Shown: positions 34,184-44,944 of the stretch, in pieces | How the letters are laid out: every line of letters starts with the position of its first letter | Position numbering within the stretch: position 1 is the first letter of the stretch | From: Catenaria anguillulae PL171 | Lineage: Eukaryota; Blastocladiomycota; Blastocladiomycetes; Blastocladiales; Catenariaceae | DNA length: 64,000 nt | NCBI GenBank assembly: GCA_002102555.1 | Contig: MCFL01000024.1 | Coordinates: forward strand, 62,001 to 126,000 | Direction of reading: 5' to 3' | Position numbers and translations under genes: made by a program | The notes under the pieces: model-generated | What the model saw: only the letters and a program-made list of their open reading frames with translations | Databases searched by the model: none | What the model was told of the DNA's origin: nothing

Positions 34184-34867
34184 ATGGCAGCCGACGGCTG
34201 GGGCCACAATCTGGTCGCGGTGGCCAAGCGATGGAACGGAAAACGTGATTATCGTGACAAATGGCCCAAAATGAAGGCGGCCGCCAAGCGCCCACAGCCC
34301 CATGGACAGCTCGCAGACATTGTGCACTCGATCCACCACAATGCCGACCGCATCATTGCACTCGCCGCCCGCGATTCGCAGCTCGACGACCAAGTCGCCG
34401 ACCTCGCCGCACTCTCGCGACTCCTCTTCCGTCTCCGAGCCCTCGACTCGGATCAGAAGCCCATGGTCTATGCCGAGCCAGTCTTGTTGCCGTCGCCGCA
34501 CGTCGGTGGGAGTGCGATGCAGCCGTTCCTGAGGTGCTTCTTGCACATTGGCGGTGTTGACGGCACGACGCACCAGCGTCTCCATCCTCTCAGAACCCAT
34601 GGTGGCGGCGAATCAAGCTGTATTCCGTTGGACGGGGTCGAGGTCGAACGACATCGGCTTGCTGGTAATGAACCAAATCATATTCATGCACGACAAACAA
34701 TGACCACTAGGGCAGTCAATGACTCATTCTCTTACTTATCTTCTATGGACAGTTTCGGTTCAAATGCAACCGCATTTTGCCCACACCAACCACACAGAGT
34801 CGAGTCCTCAGAGATCTTGGCGAATAGCGCACACAGTGTCCTTCAGCTCTGCACAGCATCTTGGTGA
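34184..34867 (+). CDS. hypothetical helical protein, 3' end unresolved
   Basis: ATG at 34184, 77 bases from the divergent CAP1 start. Residues 1-93 look like real protein with C-rich third positions and a helical stretch (QLADIVHSIHHNADRIIALA). Beyond about 34463 the frame loses coding character and it overlaps the first exon proposed for the next gene, so an unseen intron or stop is likely, and it could even be a 5' exon of that next gene. A minus-strand frame (34600-34103) is also open here and cannot be fully excluded. Family not recognised. Confidence 0.3.
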   Translation: MAADGWGHNLVAVAKRWNGKRDYRDKWPKMKAAAKRPQPHGQLADIVHSIHHNADRIIALAARDSQLDDQVADLAALSRLLFRLRALDSDQKPMVYAEPVLLPSPHVGGSAMQPFLRCFLHIGGVDGTTHQRLHPLRTHGGGESSCIPLDGVEVERHRLAGNEPNHIHARQTMTTRAVNDSFSYLSSMDSFGSNATAFCPHQPHRVESSEILANSAHSVLQLCTASW

Positions 34868-35822
34868 CGGCACTTGGTACTGCCCTTTCTTTCCGCTGTC
34901 TGACCCGGGCGAGCGGTATTGATGGCTGAATTCTCGGACATTTCAGGGCATGCGACATTCCACTCGATCTGCAAACCACCCGTCTTCCTCTACGAGCCTC
35001 AGTGGCCCTCGTGTTTTTGCTTCCATCGGATGGCACATTGGTCACGCTACCCATTCCCATTGCCGATGCTGTCATTGATCTACTCCATTTCGCATCAAGC
35101 TCACCCTTGCGATTGCTCGCACCATTCCAAGGCATTGGATTGCCATTGGATGTGGTCGAGCAACACATTGCCGAGTCATTTTCTGAAGTGCGCCCGTTTT
35201 TGTCTCTTCTTGATCCCATTTGGTTCTCACGTGCGCTGTTCGTTCATGCCAGAAATCATTTACTCCGGCGCCAGAACCCCCACCACCCATTCCATTTCGC
35301 GGCACACTGCATCTGCGCATGACACAGACTACCCGATCATCCTTCTTTTCGCTCCTCTTCACCGACAGCGCGCAAGGCTCGTCACTCATCACCTCGGCCG
35401 ACAAGCTCGCTTGCTATCTTCCAAACCCAGCGGGGGCCGACCGTGAGCCCGTCCACGTCTCGCTCTACTTGTCCCCCGTTGCATCACCAAACCATGCACA
35501 TACATCGGATCAGTTGGACGCGTCTTCATCGACAGCCGGGTTGCACAATGTCACCTTGACCGTCACTGCGCCATTGCATGCCGCGGTGGTCGCTGTGAAG
35601 CGCGCCGTGGTTTCGAGGGTTGTGGAATGGATGGGCGGTGACGACGACGAGGTCGAGTGGAAAGTGCCGAGGTTGCAAGGAATGGCTGTGGAAATAGAAC
35701 TGGATCGATTGGCAAGGGAAGGAAGCAACTCGCAGCAACACGGGCAAGTGGTGACTTTGGCTAGTGTGGTTGAAGAGTGGGTTGGACCGATTGTGGTGCG
35801 AGGGCCAGAGGACGACGAGTGA
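34764..35822 (+). CDS. hypothetical protein, about 307 residues
   Basis: Exons 34764-34876, 34947-35187 and 35253-35822 join in phases 2 and 0. The middle exon gives a smooth sequence (PIPIADAVIDLLHF, LPLDVVEQHIAESFSE) and the last reads KSFTPAPEPPPP then a beta-rich stretch with many Val/Leu ending in GPEDDE. No signal peptide, membrane helix or known motif is seen. The consistency of three frames across two normal-looking introns is the main support. Start codon is uncertain. Confidence 0.5.
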
Positions 35823-36053
35823 TAGCTTTTCTTTCTTTTGCATTCCTATGATGCATCAAGTATATTATAAGGAGATTCCAAGCTGACGAATAGATCAGGC
35901 AATCAGGTAAAATAAGAGCATCCGTCATCTCGCCATGTCCCTCGAGGACTGGCGCCAGTAAAAAGAATGGAAATACCAAAATGAGCGTTCCGCCAACGAG
36001 CGCCGACTCACAACTTGACTTTCTGCGACCTCAACTCGTTCTCATTTTTCTAC

Positions 36054-39000
36054 TTACTTGCGTCCGCGGCGAGCGTTCTTGCGCTGCTGCCGAGCCTTCC
36101 GTCGAGCGTCCCGCTTTGCCTTTGCTGCATTCCTGCGAGCGACCCGCTTGTCATTGGCCGCCTTCCTACGCGCATCTCGCTTGGCCTTTCTAGCATTCCT
36201 CTTGGCCATCCGCCTAGCCTTTGCCGCGTTGCGTCTCGCAACTCGCTTTTCCTTCCTCGACTGTGGCCGCGCGATTTCTGGCAAGGGCTCGCCCAGCATG
36301 ATTGCCTTGCCCACCACTTTGATGGCGCGCTGGATCCGCTTCTGAACCTTGCCATGCAGCTTGTTCAGCCGCTTGACCTGCCGCTCAATCTTGTTCACCT
36401 GCGCTTCGCTCTGCTCGCCCGCCTGCTCGCGCTGCGTTGCCAATTGCTTGCCACTGGCATCGTGCCACAACTTGGTTTCAGCAACCACACGGCCCAGACG
36501 AACGCGGACGCGAATCTGCCCCGCGGCGTTCCCACGCTTGAGGAAACCACCGCGAACACGGCGTCCGTCGCGAATGATGGCGTTCACCTTGCGCACGAGC
36601 TGCTTGTGGCCGCGCGGACCCAGAGCGACCGTCAACTTGACTTGCTTTGCTGACGCGCGCTGCTTGCCAGTCGATTTGGGTGGACGACGGAATAGTGCCG
36701 TCCCGCTGACACGCTGCGTGGCCATTTCGAGCTCCTTGCGAATGCGCTCAATGGCCTCCTCACTTGCCTTGACCTCAGTACTGCCCGGCCCCTCCTTGGC
36801 CCTGCGCCGCAAGTCTGTGACAAAGGCTTTCACGTTGGCTTGCACCGCCCTCGCACGAGACCGAACTTCAATCAATTTCGCCTGCCGACTGGCTCGCTGC
36901 GCCGTCAACAAGGACCGCTTGCTCTGCACCTCGGCGATTTCGACTTCCCTCCTGGCCTTGTCCTCGTCCGACCCAACCTTGTTGGCCTCCCTGAGCGACG
37001 ACATTTGGTAATCGAGCGCGTTCAACTTCTCGAGCTGCCTGCGGTCCTGCGCCGCGTGCTTGGCCTCATACCTTGCAAGCTGCAGGCCGACCTTGCGCAG
37101 CGCCTCGTGCAAGGACATGACGGCAAGCCGAACTTGGTCTGCGCGTGCTTGGCGGCCTTGCACAAGGTCGTTGACGAGTTGCACGAGCCGCTCGTCCTGT
37201 TGCTTGAGCTCGGCCTTGACTTGCTTGTGGTCGCGCTTGACTTGCACCGCGAGCTTGGCAATCATGTTCTTCAGGTCGGACGACGACTTGACACCATTGT
37301 TGCGGCGGCCGCGGCCACGGCGAGACCGACCGGCGTATTTGCGAACAAGTTGACGGCTCTTGGCTTGCAATTCGCGCACGCGGGCAATAAATTGCTTGGC
37401 AACGCGCTTGGCCATGCCACGGTTCTTGTTCTTGCGTGCTTCCTTGACATCCCTTTGATACGCACGAGTCAACTTTTCGAGCTCATCACGCCACTTGCGT
37501 GCCTCTTGCGCGCCTTTGATATCGCCACGCCGCTGTGCCCGCGAAAGCGCCTGGCGCAGCGACTTACCAATCGACCGCAAGTTGCCTCCTTTGCGTGCTC
37601 CACGGCGGCCACGAAGACGCGAGCTACGGCGCTCGTCACGTTCATCCACCACCTCGACATTCCTCTCATCGTACACGGCATCAAACCTGCCGTCCGCCGA
37701 CACGGCATGTTCGCGCTCAGCATCTTGCACACTGACGGCCCGAACGCTAAACTTTGAATCGCCAAACAGCTCGCGCTCAATGCCGCGGAGCACATCGGCA
37801 ACCACCTCAAACGTTTCACGCTCATCCACATCCTTGTCGTCAGCATTGCGATCGTCACGCTCGCGTTTGGTCCTCCTCGGCAAGGGCACGCGAATCACGG
37901 GCCTGCCAACGCCCGGCCCACCCGCGGGATTCCCGCCGCCGACACTATCCACGCCACGGACGTATCCTGGGGCGTACATGTCTGTGTTTTGCAAATTGTA
38001 ATTGAGCGGCGAGCCAGTGGCGCCGGGCGGCGCGGGGCCTGCCGCCGTGGTGGGTGCGGGCCCTTGAATGGGCACAAATGCGGCACCCGGCCCGGTGGCC
38101 GGGTCGCCGTCGCGCGAGTCAATGCCAGGCAAGTAGCCTGGCGGGCGAAGGTCGATCGGGTTGGATGATACGCGACGTGGTTGGATGGGCGACGGGTCGG
38201 CCGGGTTGGTGGGTGACGCGGGGGGCGCCGATGAGGCAGACGCAGATGCAGGGACCACGGGCACGTTGGGCACGATCGAGTTGAAGTTGATGGGCGTGGC
38301 CGTTGTGGCCGTTGTAGTTGTTGTGGTCTCGGTCGTGCTGGTTGTTGTCGATGTAGTAGTCGTGGAGGTCGAAGACACCACCGACGACGATTGCTGGCCC
38401 ACGACCGGCACTGGTTGCTGGGGCACAATGGGCACCTGCGGCGGCGGCGCCGGAGCAGGTGCACCGACAATGTTTGGTGTTCCCACATCGGGCCCGTCCA
38501 TTGGATTGGTACCCGATTGCGTGTCGCCCTCGATCCAATCCATGGGCATAAAGTCCGTGTCGCGCTTTTGAACCCTTGGTGCAGCGGCAGCGGGACCGGC
38601 CGTAGGCGCGGGGGCACCTGCTTGTGTCGGAACCGTTGTGGCGGCAGCCCTGGAAGTGCCGGTGGTGACGGAAGCGCCGGGCTGGAGGAAGTTTTGCAGG
38701 AAGGGGATGATGCCACCAGCACCTGCAGAGGCGGTTGTGGTGGCGGAATTGGTCGATGACGGGGCCGAGGAGAGGCTACTCGATGGCGATGAAGCAGGCA
38801 CGACCACCGAGCTGCTACTGGACGATACTTGCGTCGTTGACGCGACATTGATCAATGACGACGACGAGGTCGTCGTGGCAACCACTGTCGACGAAGACGA
38901 TGCAGTCGCCGTGTCTACCACGGGTGCGGGGGAATTGACTGCTTGGAAGTCGGCGTTCACGTTGGCGTCTTTACGAATGATACGGCCGTCTTTCCATTGT

Positions 39001-39249
39001 TAACATGTTGATTCAACAATGGAACGCGTCGAATTGTACGATTAACAAAAATAGTGACAACTTACCACTGGCGGCATACACCTCGGCATTATCCGATCCG
39101 CTCGCGGCCGCACGCTTGTTCCACGATGGCACTGCCCACGGATCAGCATGAACGGCATGGATGACAATAGCAGAAAAGGCGAGCAACGACAGCAGCGTGA
39201 GCACGCGCGCAGACCGCTTGGGCGAAGCAGATGGTCGAGGCGTTCCCAT
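36054..39249 (-). CDS. secreted polybasic protein with Thr/Ser-rich N-terminus
   Basis: Exons 39249-39066 and 38989-36054 (intron gtaagt...gaaag) give 1039 residues. Residues about 15-36 form a signal peptide (VLTLLSLLAFSAIVIHAVHA). A Ser/Thr/Pro-rich section with mucin-like runs follows, with possible Kex2 sites (WNKR, VQKR, PRRTKR). From about residue 430 on it is a long, helical, strongly Lys/Arg-rich region with few hydrophobics. The last ~65 residues repeat a KRVARRNAAKA-type unit. I do not recognise the family. Possibilities are a wall-bound, polyanion-binding or adhesive secreted protein (inference). The 52468-54001 gene encodes a smaller protein of the same style. Confidence 0.75.
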
Positions 39250-39980
39250 GGCGGCGCGATCAGCGAAGGGCAGTTGACGTGAGGGGTATCGGCCAGGAAC
39301 GTTGTTTGCAGAGGGTCGCAGGATGCCTTGGTCACGGAGTGGTCGGCAAGGCCAGTTTGAGTCGGGAATTGATGAAGCCGGGCAGGAGAAGACCGTCCAG
39401 CCAAGTCTGGAAGGAGGAGTGGTGGGCGTGCTTTCCGATCGATCCTGTTGCTTCTGGCTCCTTTTTCGGTTCGCTTCCCTACACAGGTGAAGGGAGAAGA
39501 ATCGAGAACGGCGCTTTTGTTGCTGCTGCTGTTGTTGCTGTTACGTATACCCCACGCTTCTTCGCAAAAGCAATGTTCGCGAGGTGTTCAATCCCTCATG
39601 TCCGCACTCCGCACTTGCTGATTTGCCCATATTCCGCGTGAATGTCATACGGTGACTCCAAAACCGTCCAAAACGCCAAGATTCAGGCTGTGAGTGCAAG
39701 TTGCCATACCAACGATCAACGATGGCCTGGCCGTGGACTTGATACCTTCAAGTTGGCGACGGTATGATATCTGGATTTTGGTCCATCGATCCAGACACTT
39801 GTTGCTGCGCGACACGATGACTCCTCGCCGACGTGATCATCCTCCCGTCAACGTCCACATAAAAAAATAGATGATGACATGTCACCAACGGCCATGCATC
39901 AAACAGTTCTTCTCTTTCAAATTTGAATGCCACGGCTTTCATATGAAACCTTGTCGACTTTCCCGCAACGGAACCCAATC
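39250..39980. promoter_or_regulatory. divergent intergenic region
   Basis: 731 bases between the secreted polybasic protein start and HOM2. A short (ttg)n-like run (tgctgctgctgttgttgctg) lies around 39518-39542. No Gcn4-type tgactca was seen close to HOM2. Confidence 0.35.
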
Positions 39981-41186
39981 ATGTCCACAGCGTCCACCAC
40001 AGCCGCCGCCGCCCCCGCCACTCCCAGCGGCCGCAAACTGAAAGCAGCCATCCTGGGCGCCACCGGCACCGTTGGCCAACGGTTCCTGACCCTACTGGCC
40101 GCCCACCCCTTCTTCACGGTCCATGCCGTGTGCGCCTCGCCACGTTCGGCCGGCAAACCCTACGCCGAAGCCGCCAACTGGAAACTTGCCGGCGACGTGC
40201 CCGAGGGCATGTCAAGCCTCATTGTTGAGCCGTGTACGGTTGTCCCCGGGTCGCGCTTGGCCGAATGCGACGTTGCGTTTTCGGGCCTCGACTCGTCGGT
40301 CGCCACCGAAGTCGAAGCACACATTGCCCTTGCTGGCATTCCTGTGTTTTCAAATGCGAAAAACTTTCGCATGCACCCTCATGTCCCGCTGGTGGTGCCG
40401 ACGGCCAATGCCGACCAGCTCGCGCCAATGGTCCGCGCCCAGCTTGATCGCGGCGCAAATTCCATCTTTGCCAAAGACGCCACGTCGCCTCCTGCTCAAC
40501 CGAAAGCAGGTGGATACATGGTGACAAACTCTAACTGCTCGACCACCGGTCTGGCCGTCATCTTGCGCCCGCTCATTGACACGTTTGGCCCCATTGACCA
40601 AATGTCGGTCGTGACGCTGCAGGCAGTGTCTGGCGCTGGCTACCCAGGCCTGCCCGTCCTTGATGTGTTTGACAATGTGGTCCCCTATATTGGCGGCGAA
40701 GAGGACAAGCTCGAAACGGAACCGCACAAGATCCTGGGCAAGGTGGACGCAGCCACGGGCAAGCTCACACACATCCACCAAAGCGACATGAAGGTCACTG
40801 CCGCGTGCAATCGCGTGCCCGTACTCGACGGCCACACGCTCAACATTTCGCTGCGATTCAAGAACCGCGACGCCGTCCCAACCCCGGACCAGATTGCAAG
40901 CGTCTTGGCTGCGTACACCCCGCCGCCCGCGGACGTGTTGAGCAAGTGCCCGAGCTGTCCTGCGCATGCCATTCATGTGGCGAGCCAGCCGGACCGCCCG
41001 CAGCCCAGGTTGGATCGCGACCGCGGTCAGGGCATGACGGTGACGGTCGGCCGCATTCGCGAGTGTGCCCTGTTGGACATCAAGCTGGTCACTTTGACGC
41101 ATAACACGGTGCTTGGGGCTGCGGGCAGTTCGTTGTTGAACGCTGAAGTGGCGTACGTGCAGGGTTTGTTGAAGGCAAGGGATTAG
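39981..41186 (+). CDS. HOM2: aspartate-semialdehyde dehydrogenase
   Basis: Single exon, 401 residues from MSTAST; an in-frame ATG 54 bases upstream would add 18 residues, but the downstream Met fits family length better. The NADP-binding AILGATGTVGQRF lies near the start. The catalytic Cys is in TNSNCSTTG; SGAGYPG and HIHQSDMKVTAACNRVPV mark the substrate region. The enzyme reduces aspartyl-phosphate to aspartate semialdehyde, the branch point for threonine, methionine and isoleucine in fungi. Animals lack the step. It sits 54 residues of promoter-side sequence away from no related gene; MET2, two steps on, is 18 kb downstream. Confidence 0.96.
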   Translation: MSTASTTAAAAPATPSGRKLKAAILGATGTVGQRFLTLLAAHPFFTVHAVCASPRSAGKPYAEAANWKLAGDVPEGMSSLIVEPCTVVPGSRLAECDVAFSGLDSSVATEVEAHIALAGIPVFSNAKNFRMHPHVPLVVPTANADQLAPMVRAQLDRGANSIFAKDATSPPAQPKAGGYMVTNSNCSTTGLAVILRPLIDTFGPIDQMSVVTLQAVSGAGYPGLPVLDVFDNVVPYIGGEEDKLETEPHKILGKVDAATGKLTHIHQSDMKVTAACNRVPVLDGHTLNISLRFKNRDAVPTPDQIASVLAAYTPPPADVLSKCPSCPAHAIHVASQPDRPQPRLDRDRGQGMTVTVGRIRECALLDIKLVTLTHNTVLGAAGSSLLNAEVAYVQGLLKARD

Positions 41187-41624
41187 GGATTCAGTTGAGG
41201 TGTGTGGCATTATCAGTACTGGACCAAAACAAGACCTGTTTGGCTCGTGATTGATTGGCTCAGTTTCACTGCTTCGAAATTTCGGCAAATGACTGTTGCG
41301 CGGAAAATTAACAAGCTTATGCAAGACCCGTGAGTGTTCTCCGTGACACATTTCGGCAGGCTCATGGACTTGCGCTTGTATAGCGTGCTTGGACCTGAGT
41401 TGGAGCAGTTGTAGGAGGCGGACTGTTTAACGTTGTCATCATGGCGGTTGGGCAGCCGTGAGGCACGTGGAATGGCAGGGTTGCATTCTCAGACGCTTGG
41501 TAACGTATCACGTGCTTGCCAGTCGCGTCGCGTGTCCCGCTTTCGCTTTCGTTCTTTCTCAACCCCTCAAGGGAAACCCGAATCTCAGCTCCATCCATCT
41601 TTTTCATGGAACAATGAAGAATGT
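41187..41624. other. intergenic region
   Basis: 438 bases between HOM2 and the JMJD6-like gene, same direction. The downstream frame is open upstream of 41625 but begins only with a non-ATG codon, so this is taken as leader sequence. Nothing else was seen. Confidence 0.4.
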
Positions 41625-43380
41625 ATGATGTTTACCATGACAAACACAGATACCTCGACGCTCTCGGCCCACTCTTCGCCCACCAAATCCAAATCCAAGC
41701 GCAAGCACAGCCGGCGATCTCGGTCGCGGTCGGCAGTAAGCAGCACTCAATCCTCGCCATCCAAAGCTCCGCGACAGCTGTCCGTTGGCGATGGTGAAGC
41801 AGATTGCAAAGATAGCGACGACAATGCCTCCACTGCAAGTCCTCGAAAACGCCCACGCTCGTCGCGGTCCACCTCTCCCACGGCCTTGACACCAACGCCG
41901 CAATCCGAGCCGCCAGCGTCAGGTGCCGACCTGCAACTATCGAGTAAACCAAAGCTCTCCAGGAGTGATCGCCTCGTCTCCAAAATCAACATCGCCAAAT
42001 CGCTCATCCGACCTGCCCTCCCACCAACCAACTGGGACCGACTCGGCTACTCGACAAACTCGCTGTGGCACAAAATCATTGACCACGTCCCGCGCATCAA
42101 CTATCACACGGTTTCTGTATCCGAGTTCGTCGAACGGTTCGAACGACCCGACTTGCCCGTTGTCATCTCGGGCGTGTGCGACGACTGGCCTGCCAAGACG
42201 AATTGGGAGCCGCAGACATTCTACAACAAGTACAAGGATCAAAAGTTTAAAGTGGGAACGGACGACGACGATAACAGCGTGTACCTCAAGTACAAGCACT
42301 TTTCAAAGTATTGTGTGGACCCCGAGTTGGCGGGCAAGGAAGATAGTCCTCTGTACATTTTTGACCCAAAGTACGTTGTCTCCGTCTGCCTAAGCAACGG
42401 ATTCGGGGGCTGATGCTGTCGAGCTCGTGACTTGAACAGTTTTCCCACCCGCAAATCCGGGAAAAACAAATCGGACCGCCCGCTGCGCGCGCTTCTCAAC
42501 GACTACAACGTGCCCGCATACTTTGCCGACGACCTCTTTCAATACATCTCCACCTACCGGCGTCCTCCCTATCGCTGGATTGTGATTGGCCCCGAGCGGT
42601 CAGGCACAGGGATTCACCTGGACCCCTTGGGCACGTCTGCATGGAACTCGCTCGTGTTTGGCTACAAGCGATGGTGCCTGTTCCCGCCCACCACGCCCAA
42701 ACATCTCGTCAACCCGCCGCGCCGTGCCGTGTTTTACGACCAAAAAGATATGCGGTATGGCATCAAGCGCGTGTGCAACACGGTGCATGATTTGGAGGCA
42801 GCCACGTGGTTCAATGAGGTGTACCCGAACCTGGCACCATATCGGGAGCAGCTGGGCATGTTGGAGATTGTGCAAAAACCTGGGGAAACTGTGTTTGTGC
42901 CTGGCGGGTGGTGGCATGTCGTCATCAACTTGGTGCGTCACAGATTCGTTCATGTCGGCTCTCTCATGATGCTTGATTCTGACAGTTGCTATTTTACTTT
43001 GTGTGTTTTCTTCAACCATACAGAGCTTTACAGTGGCTGTCACGCAAAACTTTTGCTCGGTTGCCAACTTTGAGCGTGTATACCTGCAAGCCCGGCGAAG
43101 CCGGCCCAAAATGACTGCGAAATGGCGGCAGCGCATGGAGCAAGAGGCACGTGCCAACGGGATTGACGTGGACCAGCTCAAGTGCGACGACAATACCAAT
43201 GCGGTTGCCTTGCCCAGTGTGCACGAATCGGCGCACAATCCGCGCGAGCCAGGGAAATGGACGTATTTGGTGCGCACAATGCATTGCCTGGAAACGGTTC
43301 CGGCCGTGCCTGGATCAAGCACGTCGAGTGGGTCGAGCAGTACCACGGATAGTAGTATTGATTCCGAGGATGAGCTTTGA
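41625..43380 (+). CDS. JMJD6: JMJD6-like JmjC dioxygenase
   Basis: Exons 41625-42370, 42440-42932 and 43024-43380 give 531 residues, phases joining. Residues 1-120 are Ser/Arg/Lys-rich with RSRSRS-type runs and likely nuclear signals. The core starts near the NWDRLGY region, has the JMJD6 hallmark [15 protein letters not shown] with the Fe-binding HxD, KRWCLFPP, and the distal His in [12 protein letters not shown]. The family hydroxylates lysines of splicing factors and has been reported to demethylate arginines, using Fe(II) and 2-oxoglutarate. The start is uncertain between Met codons at 41625, 41628 and 41637. The C-terminal ~60 residues are Ser-rich and acidic. Confidence 0.9.
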
Positions 43381-43428
43381 AGAAAATGTGTTTGTGTGTA
43401 TGTACAGAGCGATTCTAAACACTCAAGA

Positions 43429-43879
43429 TCAACAATCGAGAAAATCGGCAGCCATGAGCAACTCGAGGTAGATTTCCGGCGGGCCCATGTCGAATTCGGG
43501 GATCTCGACGCTTGAATTGGTGTATCGGACCTTGTAGTGGAGGTATTGGCACACCTTTTCAAGGACCACAGCCCTGTGACAATTAGTAAGGTGTACTGGA
43601 GTGAGTCATTGCGTGAAGCAAATGTTGACGAAAGAATGGATATCAATTGTACTTGATGTCCTTGAACTCGATGACGTTGTGATGCGATTCGGCAAAGCGA
43701 GCAGGCGAGGAGAGCATGGCTTTGATGGTGCCTGAGGCCATGGCGCACCGGCGATCGAGCACGAATTCAAAGCCGTCCGCAGAGACGAGCTTGACGTGGT
43801 CGGTCAAGTCGATGGGAACGGCGGTGGGGTTGGGATTGGGATTGGACGCGGAGGAGGCGGGCGGGGCGAGATCGGCCAT
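43429..43879 (-). CDS. ELC1: elongin C
   Basis: Exons 43879-43653 and 43573-43429 (phase 2 intron) give 123 residues. The Skp1/BTB fold is plain: [44 protein letters not shown] and the end [12 protein letters not shown], nearly identical to elongin C of other eukaryotes. A ~25-residue Pro/Asn-rich N-terminus precedes the fold. Elongin C partners elongin A and cullin-based ubiquitin ligases. The 3' end lies only 48 bases from the end of the convergent JMJD6-like gene. Confidence 0.97.
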
Positions 43880-44148
43880 GATAAGAGGCGTAGTAGTGGG
43901 CAATACGGATGCTCAAAGTGGAGTTACAGTAACCGGGTGCAATAGCAGGCAGTGTATTGTGTCATTCAACTTGTTAGCGTTTCGTTGACATTGATGGATC
44001 GGCGGCCGCTCCTCCGAGTTAACTTCAACACTTGGATCTTGCAAAAGGCTTCGATGCAAATTGGCCACGGCCTAACATGTAGCTGTAATGATTGAAGCAA
44101 TGGAATACTCTGCCTGAGCGCACTGCCAGACACACAGCAAACGCAGCA
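43880..44148. promoter_or_regulatory. divergent promoter of elongin C and NDUFA12
   Basis: 269 bases separate the two diverging start codons, so the two housekeeping genes likely share a bidirectional promoter. No specific element was recognised. Confidence 0.5.
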
Positions 44149-44637
44149 ATGTCCTTCTCGCTTACCCGCCTCATCACCAACGTGGCCAAGGTCGGCCCCA
44201 AGGACGCCTGGCATCAGCTCATGATTCTAGGCGAAGTCAAGTCGGGCACTCTCGTCGGCACCGACCACCACGGCAACCGCTACTACGAGAACCTCAACGA
44301 GCTCTGGCAGCGCGAGCGCTGGGTCGTCCCCGTCTCCAAAAAGTTCTGCCCGACCGACATTCCTGCCGAATGGTACTTCCGTCCACCATCGTCATGGCAT
44401 TCCATCCAAGGATTTGATCCTCAACTCTGTATTTTCGTTGCACGTTCCAGGCACATGTGGATTCACAAGGTGGACTCGCGCACCCCGCAAGAGCTCGCCG
44501 ACCAGCTCCCAAAGCACAAGTGGATTGCCCCCCATACCTCGTCCTTGACCGGCTCCATTGCCAACTACAAGTCGTACGACACCACGCCAGAACCCAAGGT
44601 CGAGGCATGGACCCCAAAGCCCGCTTCCCGTTCGTAA
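44149..44637 (+). CDS. NDUFA12: mitochondrial complex I accessory subunit NDUFA12
   Basis: Exons 44149-44372 and 44451-44637 (intron in phase 2) give 136 residues. Family marks: KSGTLVGTDHHGNRYYEN, RERWVVP, and, rebuilt across the intron, IPAEWHMWIH, then LPKHKWIAPH and a PYK-like NYKSYDTTPEPK end. This subunit (B17.2) sits in the matrix arm of NADH:ubiquinone oxidoreductase. Presence of complex I separates this organism from yeasts that have lost it. Length is typical. Confidence 0.95.
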   Translation: MSFSLTRLITNVAKVGPKDAWHQLMILGEVKSGTLVGTDHHGNRYYENLNELWQRERWVVPVSKKFCPTDIPAEWYFRPPSSWHSIQGFDPQLCIFVARSRHMWIHKVDSRTPQELADQLPKHKWIAPHTSSLTGSIANYKSYDTTPEPKVEAWTPKPASRS

Positions 44638-44944
44638 ATCGTAGATTCCGCCCTGCCGCCGGCGTCTCCTTCTTTCCCGTTTTCTCCTTTGTTTTTCAAC
44701 CACCCACCCACCCTTAGCCAACCCCATGGATGCATTGATTATGCCAATTCGATTATGGTCTGGCCGTCTCTCGAAGTAATCTCGAGACTCCTTCTGATTG
44801 TCGACGCCAATATGTCTCTCTATTGATAATGGGACTTCCGGTCACCTACAAAGTCACTTTCCCCCTCGCGAGCAGACATGATGACAAAGTGTGAAGGTGT
44901 CGAATAATGTATGGTACAAGGGAACAATCAATGAGCAACACATT
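44638..44944. other. convergent intergenic region
   Basis: 307 bases between the stops of NDUFA12 and the RRP15-like gene, presumably both 3' untranslated regions. Nothing else was seen. Confidence 0.4.
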
